In this document: piece by piece, positions 49,573 through 57,951 of the stretch | How positions within the stretch are numbered: the stretch's first letter is position 1 | Layout: each line of letters begins with the position of its first letter | Assembly (NCBI GenBank): GCA_014240065.1 | Contig: JAAZXR010000013.1 | Span: 20,584-84,583, forward strand | Source of the DNA: Myxococcales bacterium | Lineage (GTDB): Bacteria > Myxococcota_A > Polyangia > Nannocystales > Nannocystaceae | Direction of reading: 5' to 3' | DNA: 64,000 nt | Made by a program: the position numbers and the translations under genes | The notes under the pieces: generated by a model | What the model saw: only the letters and a program-made list of their open reading frames with translations | What the model was told of the DNA's origin: nothing | The model's database searches: none

Positions 49573-50151
49573 CTAGGTCGCGGGCCTCGCGACCACGACG
49601 GACCAGTACAGCGGGTCGACAGCCGATTCGGACCAGATTCCGACGCCGATTTGTCGCGCGCTGGCGTCCTGCAGCAGCGCGCAGGTGTCTGGGTCGAGCA
49701 GCCACGAGTCGAGCGCCTGTTGCACAGATTCGATTCCCCGCGCCTGCGCCTCTCCGAGCACGAGGACCTCGGTGGTGCCGGCCGCCGCCACCCGGCCAGC
49801 GCAGTCGCGACCGAGGCTGTCGATCGGCGCGAGCCGCCCACGGACGCCCATGTCGCGGGCGGACATCCGGGCAGCGCAGCGCAGCCGCGGGTCGTGGTCC
49901 AGGGACACGCGAGGAGAGGCGCTCGTGTCTTCGCATGTCATCGAATCCGCTCGACGAAGGTTGAGCGCCTCTTGAAGCGCGCGCTCCATGCTGGTCTCCG
50001 CGGTCGGCCAAGACGACAGGTCGATGCACGCGGTCGCTGTGCCGAGGAAGGTCTCGGTCTGGTCACGCGGTGCCTCACATGCCGGCGTGCACAGCGCGAG
50101 CGCGGAGGCTAGCGCCGCGGCGCGTGGCTCGAATTGGGCGCGCGAAATCAC
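49573..50151 (-). CDS. CAP (SCP/PR-1) domain lipoprotein
   Basis: A 192-aa secreted protein. The hydrophobic N-terminus ends in CTPAC, a plausible lipobox. The rest fits the CAP domain: ALNLRRADSMTC, LRCAARMSARDMGVRGRLAPIDSLGRD, LGEAQARGIESVQQALDSWLLDP, and ASARQIGVG followed by YWSVVVARP. Bacterial CAP proteins are mostly of unknown function. GTG 50151 was chosen to place the hydrophobic stretch at the N-terminus; the frame extends to 50205, and the ribosome site is poorly spaced. Confidence 0.72.
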   Translation of the reverse strand: MISRAQFEPRAAALASALALCTPACEAPRDQTETFLGTATACIDLSSWPTAETSMERALQEALNLRRADSMTCEDTSASPRVSLDHDPRLRCAARMSARDMGVRGRLAPIDSLGRDCAGRVAAAGTTEVLVLGEAQARGIESVQQALDSWLLDPDTCALLQDASARQIGVGIWSESAVDPLYWSVVVARPAT

Positions 50152-50408
50152 CTCCCCATGGTGCCAGATCCGCAGGTCGCTGCGGGCCGCTGGGGCGCGG
50201 TCCATTTCGCAGCATTCATCATCATCGGTTGTTCGAGTAATTCAATGCACGAGGCGAATCGAGCGCAATACTCGGACGCGCAAATTCATCGCCCTAGGCA
50301 GATGGTCGCAATCGGGCGCTGGGGGCGCCGTATCCCGTCACTGGTGAGGAACCAGCGGATGCCGCTCGTACGCTTGATGTTTGATTTGCAAACGGCCATG
50401 ATCCCGTC

Positions 50409-51860
50409 GTGGTGGATTTACGAGTTTCAAGCGTCTTCGTGGTCACGTTGTTCGTCCCAACCCTGTCGTGGGCGCAGGCGCCGGCAGAAGAAATCGAGAC
50501 GATGCCCGAGGAGCGTCTGCCGGAAATCTACGGAGGGACGCCGACGCCGATCTGCGGGTGGCCGACGACCGTGTCACTCGGGGGGTGCACCGGGACGCTC
50601 GTTCACCCGCAGGTGGTTGTGTACGCGGCGCACTGTGGAGGCAACATCAACACCGTCTCCTTCGGTGAGAACGCAGAGGCGCCGTCTTTTTCGGTGGGAA
50701 CAGAATTTTGTCGAACCAACCCCGCGTACAGCGGCGGGTCATCGGGTCGCGACCAAGCGTTCTGCGTCCTCTCGCAGCCGCTCGACGGGATCCCCATCGT
50801 CCCGCCGTTGATGGGGTGCGAAACCGGCGTGCTCACGGGCGGCCAAGAGGTGACGATCGTCGGGTTCGGGCAGGCGGACGCGGTGCCAAACTACGGCTTG
50901 AAACGCAACGTCACCACGACGATCAACAACATCCAAAACGACGAGGCCTACATCGGCGGCAACGGCGAGGACAGCTGCCAAGGAGACTCCGGTGGCCCGG
51001 TGTACGTGCGGCTGTCCGCGGACATCGGCGGTGACGACACGTGGCGGGTGTTTGGCATCACCTCCTACGGGGGCCAATGTGGCGGCGGCGGCTACTACTC
51101 CATGATGCACACCCAGATGTCGTGGTTTGAGAGCGCCTCCGGCATCGACCTCACGCCTTGCTTCACGGCGGCGGGGGCGTGGCAGCCCGGCCCCGAGTGT
51201 GGCTTCTTCCCAAAGGACTCGCAAAACGCGAACGGCAACTGGTCCAACGGTTGCGCGGGGGGCAGCACCGGCGCGTGGTCCTCGATCTGCGGCCAGCCGT
51301 TTAACTCCGCGCCCGACGACACCCCACCGACGGTGTCATTTGTGGCGCCCGCCGACGGCGCGCAGTTTGATTCCCAGGGGGTCGGCAGCGTGGACATCGA
51401 CGTGGTCGCGGACGCTCAAGACGGGGATGGATGGGGCGTCGCCTCGGTGGAGCTTTATATCGACGGGGACCTCATCGACACCGACACCTCGGCCCCCTAC
51501 GAGTGGAACCTCAAGTTCCCCTCCGGGGTGTACCAGCTCTCGGCGATCGCCGTGGACATCGCCGAGAACGCGAGCCCCCCCGCGGTGATCAACATCGGCG
51601 TCGACGATTCCCCCCCAGCGGACTCGGGCGGAGACTCGGGCGGAGACTCGGGCGGAGACTCGGGCGGAGACTCGGGCGGAGACGCTGACGAGGGCAGCAA
51701 CTCCGGGGGTACCGGAGGCTCCGGCGCCGGCGACGGCGACGGTGACGAGGCCGGCTGCGGATGTGACGTGGGCAGCCGCGACGGCGAAGGCCCCCTCGGG
51801 TTCGCCGTGGTGACGCTGGGCGGTCTCGTTTGGATGAGGCGCCGCCGCCACGGACGATGA
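50409..51860 (+). CDS. Secreted trypsin-like serine protease with MYXO-CTERM-like anchor
   Basis: A 483-aa S1 protease. After a signal peptide (SVFVVTLFVPTLSWAQA) comes the catalytic domain with His75 (YAAHCGG), Asp115 (GRDQAF) and Ser194 (CQGDSGGP), a complete triad. It begins IYGGTPT, which could be the activation site. Residues of about 310-400 look like a bacterial Ig-like domain (VSFVAPADGAQFDS). The tail has five SGGD repeats, a GDGDE stretch, CGCDVGS, a hydrophobic helix and RRRRHGR, which resembles a MYXO-CTERM sorting signal. The start is GTG 50409. Confidence 0.9.
   Translation: MVDLRVSSVFVVTLFVPTLSWAQAPAEEIETMPEERLPEIYGGTPTPICGWPTTVSLGGCTGTLVHPQVVVYAAHCGGNINTVSFGENAEAPSFSVGTEFCRTNPAYSGGSSGRDQAFCVLSQPLDGIPIVPPLMGCETGVLTGGQEVTIVGFGQADAVPNYGLKRNVTTTINNIQNDEAYIGGNGEDSCQGDSGGPVYVRLSADIGGDDTWRVFGITSYGGQCGGGGYYSMMHTQMSWFESASGIDLTPCFTAAGAWQPGPECGFFPKDSQNANGNWSNGCAGGSTGAWSSICGQPFNSAPDDTPPTVSFVAPADGAQFDSQGVGSVDIDVVADAQDGDGWGVASVELYIDGDLIDTDTSAPYEWNLKFPSGVYQLSAIAVDIAENASPPAVINIGVDDSPPADSGGDSGGDSGGDSGGDSGGDADEGSNSGGTGGSGAGDGDGDEAGCGCDVGSRDGEGPLGFAVVTLGGLVWMRRRRHGR
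51621..51680 (+). repeat. Five exact 12-bp tandem repeats in protease gene
   Basis: GACTCGGGCGGA is repeated five times without a mismatch, encoding the Asp-Ser-Gly-Gly spacer before the C-terminal anchor. The perfect identity suggests recent expansion. Confidence 0.95.
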
Positions 51861-51911
51861 TTTGTCGCCTTGCCCCTTGATCTCGGCGCCCGGTCTGAAG
51901 ACCATGGGCGC

Positions 51912-53729
51912 ATGACGGTCGGCGCCACGCCCAACGCACTTGAGATTCAGCGCATCGCGGCGCCGCCGGTCGAGCAGGTGGCGAGCCGTCGGTGTCGCGA
52001 GGTCCCTGCGGGCGGGAAGCGTGATCGGTATTGCCTCCCGGTGGCGCTCGAGAGCAGCTCGCCCATCGGTTATCGGACGCGGCTGTCCATGACCGAAGAC
52101 GAGGTCGCGGCGATGCTCCCGCTGCTGGCGCTCACGCCCCCCACGGGCTTCACCGCGTGCCCGATGCCCACGGAGGCCGAGCTGTTTGACGAAGCGGCGC
52201 TCGGCATCCTCTCGGCGCGGCAGTCGACAAATTTTCGCGGCCAACGACAGGTCACCCTCGGCCCCGAGCAGCTCGGGGAGCTCGACGCGGCGCTGAACCA
52301 GATGGGCGGCCTCGAGGAGGCGCCCCTGTCGGGGGCAGGGTACGCGCACGTCGTGCTGGCGCGCCCGTACCGGACCCCGTTCACGCTGCTGTTGACCTTC
52401 GTGGGGCATCGCAGGCTGCGCTCGTTGGCGACGGTGCCGCGCCGCGCGGTGCGCAAGCGCCGTTATTTCGAGCCCGACATCCCGACGATCGGATATTTGA
52501 CCGATCTGCACCTGGGAATCTTGGCCGATGGCCTCGAGCGCGCGGTGATCGTGGCGTCAAAGGGGCGGCGGCGCGCTCAGACCTTCGTGCGGCCGTTTTG
52601 CGGCGAGCACCGCACCGCGAACCGCGGCCCGATCCGGCGGCTTGAGCGGCTCGTGGGGCTCACCGGCGCCGAGCGGAGGCGAGGGTGGCGGGTGGAGATG
52701 GTGACCCGCGTGGGCGGAGCCGCGGATGGAGACCGCATCGAGGCGCCGTCCGCGACGTGGCGGAAGATGGGCGCGAACCTGCTCTCGTTCCGCAGCGAGC
52801 GGATCCAACCGGGCGTCAATCAAGAGCCGACCGCGCCGCCGGAGTACCAAGAGCGCCAGGAGATGGACGTGAGCGAGGCCTTCGCCTACCAGGCCGGCCG
52901 CGCCGCGTTCAACGCGTTCACTCGGTGGACGAAGACGGACCGGGCGACCGCGCAGTCGCTGCTCATGCTCGACCGAATCGACGTGTTGAGCCCCGGAGGG
53001 AAGTCGCGGCTTCGAGCGCTGCGCGGCAAGCTCAACGCGGTGACTGATCGCGTGGTGGCGGAGATGCCGAAGTGGGCGGACGTGCCCCTGCGCGGGGCGC
53101 TGACGCGCAACGCGGAGCGCGGTCGCAAGGCGTTCGCGCTCGCGGGGCAGCGCATCTACGTGGCGGGGCTGAGCCTCCCAGAGGTTGAAGCGGCGCGCCT
53201 CCCGTTGCAGCTCGCGCTCCGGGGCGTGGGCGCGAGCGCGGCGCGGGGGGCACTGTACGTGGAGCTGATGGGCGTGCTCGATGTCCCGGATGGCTGCGAC
53301 ATGCTCGGCGGGTGTTGCATCATGGCGGGGCCGGTCAATCAAGATGACATCGGGCGCACGCACTACGGCATGGAGGACATGCTCAGCCGGGCCTATCCTG
53401 ACCGGCTCCCGACGTCGTTGCTGGTCTGGACGCTCAAGGCGAAGACGGTCGCGGATCCCATCGGCAACGAGGAGCAGCTGCTCAACCGGCGACGCAAAGG
53501 GGCGCTGGTCGACCTCCGGCCGGGTCCACACGAGGTGGTCGCCTTCGCGACCGAGCGCGGGATTGTCCCCATGCGCCACGAGGGGGATCACAGGAACAAA
53601 GAGCGCGCCTACGCGGAGTTGGGGAACTTTGTGCGCAGCGCCAGCAGCCAGCCGATCCCCGGGAATGAGGGAGAGGCGTGGACTGGGGCGGCGGCGACTC
53701 CGCCGTGGTGCGGCGGCGCGACCACCTGA
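51912..53729 (+). CDS. Large orphan protein of unknown function
   Basis: A 605-aa protein that I cannot match to a family. It has no signal peptide or membrane helix. The N-terminal half contains many basic strands and helices (LARPYRTPFTLLLTFVGHRRLRSLATV; FEPDIPTIGYLTDLHLGILADGLERAVIVASKGRRRA). The second half includes GCDMLGGCCIMAGPVN and a long Ala-rich helix region. The Arg/Lys-rich surface could bind nucleic acid, which is only a guess. ATG 51912 was preferred over the in-frame TTG 51870. It lies upstream of the mrfAB promoter on the same strand. Confidence 0.6.
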   Translation: MTVGATPNALEIQRIAAPPVEQVASRRCREVPAGGKRDRYCLPVALESSSPIGYRTRLSMTEDEVAAMLPLLALTPPTGFTACPMPTEAELFDEAALGILSARQSTNFRGQRQVTLGPEQLGELDAALNQMGGLEEAPLSGAGYAHVVLARPYRTPFTLLLTFVGHRRLRSLATVPRRAVRKRRYFEPDIPTIGYLTDLHLGILADGLERAVIVASKGRRRAQTFVRPFCGEHRTANRGPIRRLERLVGLTGAERRRGWRVEMVTRVGGAADGDRIEAPSATWRKMGANLLSFRSERIQPGVNQEPTAPPEYQERQEMDVSEAFAYQAGRAAFNAFTRWTKTDRATAQSLLMLDRIDVLSPGGKSRLRALRGKLNAVTDRVVAEMPKWADVPLRGALTRNAERGRKAFALAGQRIYVAGLSLPEVEAARLPLQLALRGVGASAARGALYVELMGVLDVPDGCDMLGGCCIMAGPVNQDDIGRTHYGMEDMLSRAYPDRLPTSLLVWTLKAKTVADPIGNEEQLLNRRRKGALVDLRPGPHEVVAFATERGIVPMRHEGDHRNKERAYAELGNFVRSASSQPIPGNEGEAWTGAAATPPWCGGATT

Positions 53730-53857
53730 CTGATAGGTACGTGGGCCCGGGATCTGCTCGCGTTCTCCGCCCTCGAGTTTCGAGATCACTGCGTACGGGC
53801 CGCCCCCGCTGGCCCCCCCGATCGAGGGCGTGAAATCCACTGCGTGAACCGCGCAAT

Positions 53858-53873
53858 ATGCGATGGATCGCAT
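53858..53873. promoter_or_regulatory. Perfect palindrome, candidate operator
   Basis: ATGCGAT, two bases, then ATCGCAT is a perfect 7+7 inverted repeat. It lies 13 bases upstream of the -35 element of the mrfAB promoter, a usual place for an activator or repressor. The binding protein is unknown. Confidence 0.45.
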
Positions 53874-53885
53874 CGGATCGCAAAG

Positions 53886-53915
53886 TTGACGAGGCGCTGT
53901 CTGTGCGTATAGGAT
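53886..53915 (+). promoter_or_regulatory. Sigma70-like promoter of mrfAB
   Basis: TTGACG at 53886-53891 matches 5 of 6 of the -35 consensus. TATAGG at 53908-53913 is 16 bases downstream; TAGGAT at 53910-53915 is an alternative -10 with an 18-base gap. Start of transcription would be near 53920. It is one of the best promoter matches noticed in the window. Confidence 0.5.
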
Positions 53916-53930
53916 GCACGCACGTTCAGT
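53914..53930 (+). promoter_or_regulatory. LexA-like box next to the mrfAB promoter
   Basis: ATGCACGCACGTTCAGT agrees with 14 of 17 positions of CTRHAMRYBYGTTCAGS, the Myxococcus xanthus LexA box as I remember it; mismatches are at positions 1, 9 and 17. It covers the start of transcription, where a repressor would block the promoter. Confirmation needs comparison with the organism's own lexA and recA promoters. Confidence 0.45.
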
Positions 53931-54212
53931 GTGAGCGTTCGCTACTTCAAGATGCTACGCCAATCAAAGGGACCCCGCGCACGGACCCTCCTTCCAGAAG
54001 CTCCTGACCCTCCTTCTCAACACGGTGTTTCTGCGTGCGCGGGTAGTCCCGACCTTTACGATGACGGCGAACGTGAGGCTGCTCAGCGGCGTCTGAGCGG
54101 CGGCCATCAGCCAGAAAGGGCGCGCGAGTGGAGTGAGTCGAACGCGGAGTTTGACCGCGAGCACGCCGATTCTTTCGGGTGTGCGCACGCGTGCACGGTT
54201 GGCGCGCAGGGT

Positions 54213-56681
54213 GTGTTGGAGTCGCTTGAATTTCGACGCGTCGCGGAGGTGGTCGCGGTGGAGACGACGCCCGCTCGTGCCGGTACGTATTCGCCGTGGC
54301 CGACATTTTTGCGGCCCGAGGTGAGGGCCGCGTGGGCGCGGGAGGAGGGGATCGAGCGGCCGTATGCGCACCAGGCGGAGGCCATGGAGCACATCGGTCA
54401 CGGGCGCGATGTGGTGCTCGCGACGTCGACGGCTTCGGGGAAGTCCCTGTGCTACCAGGCGCCGCTGCTCGACGCGGTCGCGCGGGATCCCGCGGCGCGG
54501 GCGCTGCTCTTGTTCCCCACGAAGGCGCTCGCGCGAGATCAGGTGGAGGCGATGCGCAAGGTGGGCGGCAGCCTCGGCGCGGGGATGGGGACCTTCGACG
54601 GGGACACCCCGCCGGACCAGCGCCGCGCGACACGGGCGAGGGCGCACTTCGTGGCGACCAACCCCGACATGCTGCATCAGTCGATCCTCCCGGCCCACGA
54701 TCGTTTCTCCGCGCTATTCGCGGGGCTACGGTTCGTGGTCCTCGACGAGCTGCACACCTACCGCGGCGTCTTTGGCGGGCACGTCGCCAACGTCCTGCGG
54801 CGACTGTGGCGGGTGTGCGCCCGCTATGGCAGCCGCCCGCAGATCATCGCGTGCTCGGCGACCATCGCGAATCCAGCGGCGCTCGCGATGGCGTTGACGG
54901 GCCGCGAGGAGTTCGAGCTGGTGGCGCGAGATACGTCACCGAAGGGCCCTCGGAGCTTCGTCATCGTGAACCCGAAGGTGACCGACGAGGTCACGGGGGT
55001 GCGTCGGGACTACTTGAAGGTCTCACGGGTCGTGACGAACGAGCTGCGCAAGGCGGGCGCCGGGACGCTGGCGTTTTGTCGCACGCGCAAGGCCGTGGAG
55101 CTGCTCACGCGATACCTCCGCGAAGACGAAGCGCTCGAGCGCGTCGGCGTCCACACCGGAGACGCTCCGGTGGCCGGACCGGCCGACGCCGGCGCCAGAG
55201 CCGCCGCGAACAGCCACGTGCGCGGCTACCGTGGGGGCTACCTTCCCGATCGTCGCCGCGAGGTCGAGCAGGCGCTGCGGAGCGGGGAGGCGCAGGTGGT
55301 CGCGGCGACCAACGCGCTCGAGTTGGGTATCGACATCGGGGGCGTCGACGCCGTGGTGTTGGCTGGGTATCCGGGGACGCGGGCGGCGACCTGGCAGCGG
55401 GCGGGGAGGGCCGGTCGTCGCGGACAGCCCGCGCTGAACATCATGGTGCTGTCTTCGCGCCCGCTCGATCAGGCGGTCGCCGCGGACACCCAGGCGTTGT
55501 TCGGGCGGAGCGTCGAGCACGCCCGCGTCGACCCGTCAAATCCGGAGGTGCTCATCCCGCACCTTCGCTGCGCAGCGCACGAGCTCCCCTTCGAGGTTCC
55601 GACATCGGGGGCGTCGCTACCTGCCGAGGACACGGGCCGCGGCGAAGGTGGGAGCCACGGGTGGGCTGGGATCGCCCCGGCCTCGCTGGGCGACCTTCTT
55701 GAGGCGCTCGGGGATCGCGGGATTTTGCACCGCGAGGTGGACACGGCCGGCGACCGCGCGCGGTTCTTCGCTCTCGGGGCAGCCTCGCCCGCGCGCCAGG
55801 TGAACATGCGCGGCCCCGTCGAAGAGAACTTTGAGGTGGTGGAGCAGGCGCCCGATCGCGCGGAGCACGGGCGAGTCCTCGCCGAGGTGAACTTTGAAGA
55901 CGCTCCGCTCTATCTTCATCCCGGCGCCATCTACCCGCTGGAGGGGGAGACCTACGAGGTGCGTCGGCTCGACTGGGACGGGCGGAAGGCCTACGTGCGC
56001 GCGGTGGACAGCGCCTATTATACGGAGGCCATCTGCCACCTCCGGGTGCGAATCCTTGAGCCCGTGCAGGTGCGCGGTGACGCGGGGCTCGGGTATGCAC
56101 AGGTGGCGCGCGCCGTGCCGGGGTTTAAGAAGCTCCGGTTTCGGACGCACGAGAATATTGGGTTTGGGCCGGTCAATCTGCCGGATCTCGACCTGCACAC
56201 GGTGGCGGCCTGGTGGCGGCTGTCGCCCCGGGCGGCGGCGAGTGTGGCGCTCCCGGAGCGGCGCGCGGCTGCGGTCTTAGGGGTGGCGCATCTGCTGCAC
56301 CACGCGGCGGCCATGTTGACCATGTGTGACGTGCGCGACCTCGGGCATGCGGTGGGCTCGGGGGGGCAAGAGGGCAGCTGGGCCTGCGTGGGACCCCACA
56401 AGACACCGGCGCTGGAGATGGAGGCGTGGGGACACCCGACGATCTACCTCTACGATGTGCTGAGCGGAGGGGCGGGGCTCAGCGGACACGCGGCACGAAA
56501 CGCGCGTCAGCTGTTCGACCGTGCGCGGCGCCTGCTCGACGGTTGCCGCTGCGGCGCCGGTTGCGTCACCTGCCTTGGCGCCGAGTCTTCTCACGGGTCA
56601 TCGTTGGGTGGTCACAGCGCCCATCGCCGCGCGGACGTCCGCACCCTGCTCGACGCGCTCGAGGCCGGAGACTCCGTTTGA
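54213..56681 (+). CDS. mrfA: DEAD/DEAH helicase with C-terminal zinc cluster (MrfA/YprA family)
   Basis: MrfA is a 3'-5' helicase of an excision-repair pathway for mitomycin-type damage known from Bacillus subtilis. The 822-aa protein has Walker A in ATSTASGKSLCYQ (Lys77), Walker B DELH at 178-181, SATIANP, and GYRGGYLPDRRREVE, a family hallmark. ATNALELGIDIGGVD and QRAGRAGRRGQPAL are motifs V and VI. The DUF1998 end holds CRCGAGCVTC, a C-x-C-x3-C-x2-C metal site. GTG 54213 places the N-terminus (VLESLEFRRV) at the same point as B. subtilis YprA; the frame is open to GTG 53931 but unconserved. It overlaps mrfB. Confidence 0.88.
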   Translation: MLESLEFRRVAEVVAVETTPARAGTYSPWPTFLRPEVRAAWAREEGIERPYAHQAEAMEHIGHGRDVVLATSTASGKSLCYQAPLLDAVARDPAARALLLFPTKALARDQVEAMRKVGGSLGAGMGTFDGDTPPDQRRATRARAHFVATNPDMLHQSILPAHDRFSALFAGLRFVVLDELHTYRGVFGGHVANVLRRLWRVCARYGSRPQIIACSATIANPAALAMALTGREEFELVARDTSPKGPRSFVIVNPKVTDEVTGVRRDYLKVSRVVTNELRKAGAGTLAFCRTRKAVELLTRYLREDEALERVGVHTGDAPVAGPADAGARAAANSHVRGYRGGYLPDRRREVEQALRSGEAQVVAATNALELGIDIGGVDAVVLAGYPGTRAATWQRAGRAGRRGQPALNIMVLSSRPLDQAVAADTQALFGRSVEHARVDPSNPEVLIPHLRCAAHELPFEVPTSGASLPAEDTGRGEGGSHGWAGIAPASLGDLLEALGDRGILHREVDTAGDRARFFALGAASPARQVNMRGPVEENFEVVEQAPDRAEHGRVLAEVNFEDAPLYLHPGAIYPLEGETYEVRRLDWDGRKAYVRAVDSAYYTEAICHLRVRILEPVQVRGDAGLGYAQVARAVPGFKKLRFRTHENIGFGPVNLPDLDLHTVAAWWRLSPRAAASVALPERRAAAVLGVAHLLHHAAAMLTMCDVRDLGHAVGSGGQEGSWACVGPHKTPALEMEAWGHPTIYLYDVLSGGAGLSGHAARNARQLFDRARRLLDGCRCGAGCVTCLGAESSHGSSLGGHSAHRRADVRTLLDALEAGDSV

Positions 56682-57874
56682 GCCTCGTCGCCCGCTTTGA
56701 GCGGAGCCGGATCGCGAGGCTCCAGGCCCAAGACCCGGCCGTTGTGGACGGTGTGACAGGGCCCAGCGCGCGCGCGTCCTTTACGACGACCAAGGAGGCG
56801 TGGGATCGGCGCCCCGCTCAGCTGTTGCGGGGGGGCATTCGTGGCGAGCCGCGTGGCGGTTGGGGACTGCCGGATCCGCGACGGCTCGGCCTCGCCTTGA
56901 CGCAGACGCTCGGCGTGGGGACGACCCACGACATCGTCGCGCTGGACGTGGAGACCACGGGGCTCGGCGCCGGCACAGTGCCCTTCATCATCGGCGTGCT
57001 CGTCGGCGACGCGGTCGCAAAGACGTGGACGTTCCGTCAGTGGACCTTGCGACGGATGGGGGGGGAGGGGCCGATGCTCGAGGACTGCTTGGCCTACCTC
57101 GGGGGGCGGAGGGCCTTCACGCTGCTCTCCTACAACGGGAAGAGCTTCGATATCCCGGTGCTTCGCGGGCGCGCGCGCAGGGTGTCGGTCGACGCGTTTG
57201 CGCTGCGCGGACCGCATGTCGACCTCCTTCACCCGGCGCGCCGTCTGTGGGACTCGGGGCGAGGATCGTGCCGGCTCCAGCGGCTCGAGCGCGCGCGACT
57301 CGGGGTGGTGCGGGTCGGCGACATCCCGGGCGCGGAGATCCCGGAGGTGTTTTGGGAGTCGCTCGCGGGGACGGACGAGGCCCTGTCCAGCGGCCGTCTT
57401 CCGCGAGTCGAGCGCCACAACGCGATCGACCTTTGGAGCTTGGTTCGACTCTGCGAGGAGGTCGTGGGGCGCATGGGGGCGCCCGCGGCGTTGCGCGAGG
57501 CGCTGGCCGCGGCGCACCCGCGCGCGCGACAATCGCCCGCGCGGGTGATCCAGCTGTTGCGCCCATGGACCGACAATGAGCCTGGCGATCGGGCGCCGGC
57601 CGTCGGTCAACGCCGACTCCTCGAGGTCGCCTTCCGGCGGATCTCTGAGGCGCAGCGCAAGCATGGCGATGATGCGGGGTTGGCACGTACGCTCGAGGCC
57701 TGGCTGGTGGTCGCGCCGGGCGATCCTAGAGCCAGCGAGCGCCTGGCAATTTTGCGAGAGCGACGCTTTGGGGATCTGATCGGGGCGTTGCGAGTCGCGC
57801 GGAGCAGTCGCGAACCATGCGGGCGTCGGATCGCGCGGTTGCAGCGGAGGCTGCGTTCGCGGGGGTTGCTCTAG
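56678..57874 (+). CDS. mrfB: RNase H-like exonuclease (MrfB/YprB family)
   Basis: MrfB is the DEDDh exonuclease partner of MrfA. The 398-aa protein shares the start MSL and the domain motifs: Asp90 and Glu92 in LDVETTGLG, YNGKSFDIP with Asp158, VDLLHPARRLW, and HNAIDLWSL with His247 and Asp251, which completes the DEDDh set. Residues of about 270-398 form a helical extension, partly TPR-like (QRRLLEVAFRRISEAQRKHGDDAGLARTLEAWL), also seen in other members. TTG 56678 overlaps the mrfA stop as TTGA; the family alignment fits this start exactly. A reading from 56426 lies inside mrfA and is not real. Confidence 0.88.
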   Translation: MSLVARFERSRIARLQAQDPAVVDGVTGPSARASFTTTKEAWDRRPAQLLRGGIRGEPRGGWGLPDPRRLGLALTQTLGVGTTHDIVALDVETTGLGAGTVPFIIGVLVGDAVAKTWTFRQWTLRRMGGEGPMLEDCLAYLGGRRAFTLLSYNGKSFDIPVLRGRARRVSVDAFALRGPHVDLLHPARRLWDSGRGSCRLQRLERARLGVVRVGDIPGAEIPEVFWESLAGTDEALSSGRLPRVERHNAIDLWSLVRLCEEVVGRMGAPAALREALAAAHPRARQSPARVIQLLRPWTDNEPGDRAPAVGQRRLLEVAFRRISEAQRKHGDDAGLARTLEAWLVVAPGDPRASERLAILRERRFGDLIGALRVARSSREPCGRRIARLQRRLRSRGLL

Positions 57875-57951
57875 GGGCGTGAACACCGGAGGGTGAGCCG
57901 CGAAGAGGAGCGGTCGGCGCGTCCATGTCGTGGTACCCTGCTCGGGTCCGC

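Larger units (their letters stand above)
53730..54212. other. Promoter and probable leader region of mrfAB
   Basis: This 483-base gap follows the orphan gene. It holds a palindrome (53858-53873), a sigma70-like promoter (53886-53915) and a LexA-like box (53914-53930). From 53931 on, a frame in phase with mrfA is open, but about 39% of third positions are A or T by my count, well above neighbouring genes, and it is not related to MrfA. I therefore take 53931-54212 as a leader of about 290 bases. Confidence 0.55.

Noticed and set aside
53858..53930. Rho-independent terminator of the orphan gene
   Set aside because: The palindrome has a two-base loop and no T-run. It is better explained as a DNA-binding site.
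53931..54212. N-terminal extension of mrfA
   Set aside because: Third-position composition is not like the neighbouring genes, and B. subtilis YprA aligns from about codon 95 onward. The part overlaps the probable leader.
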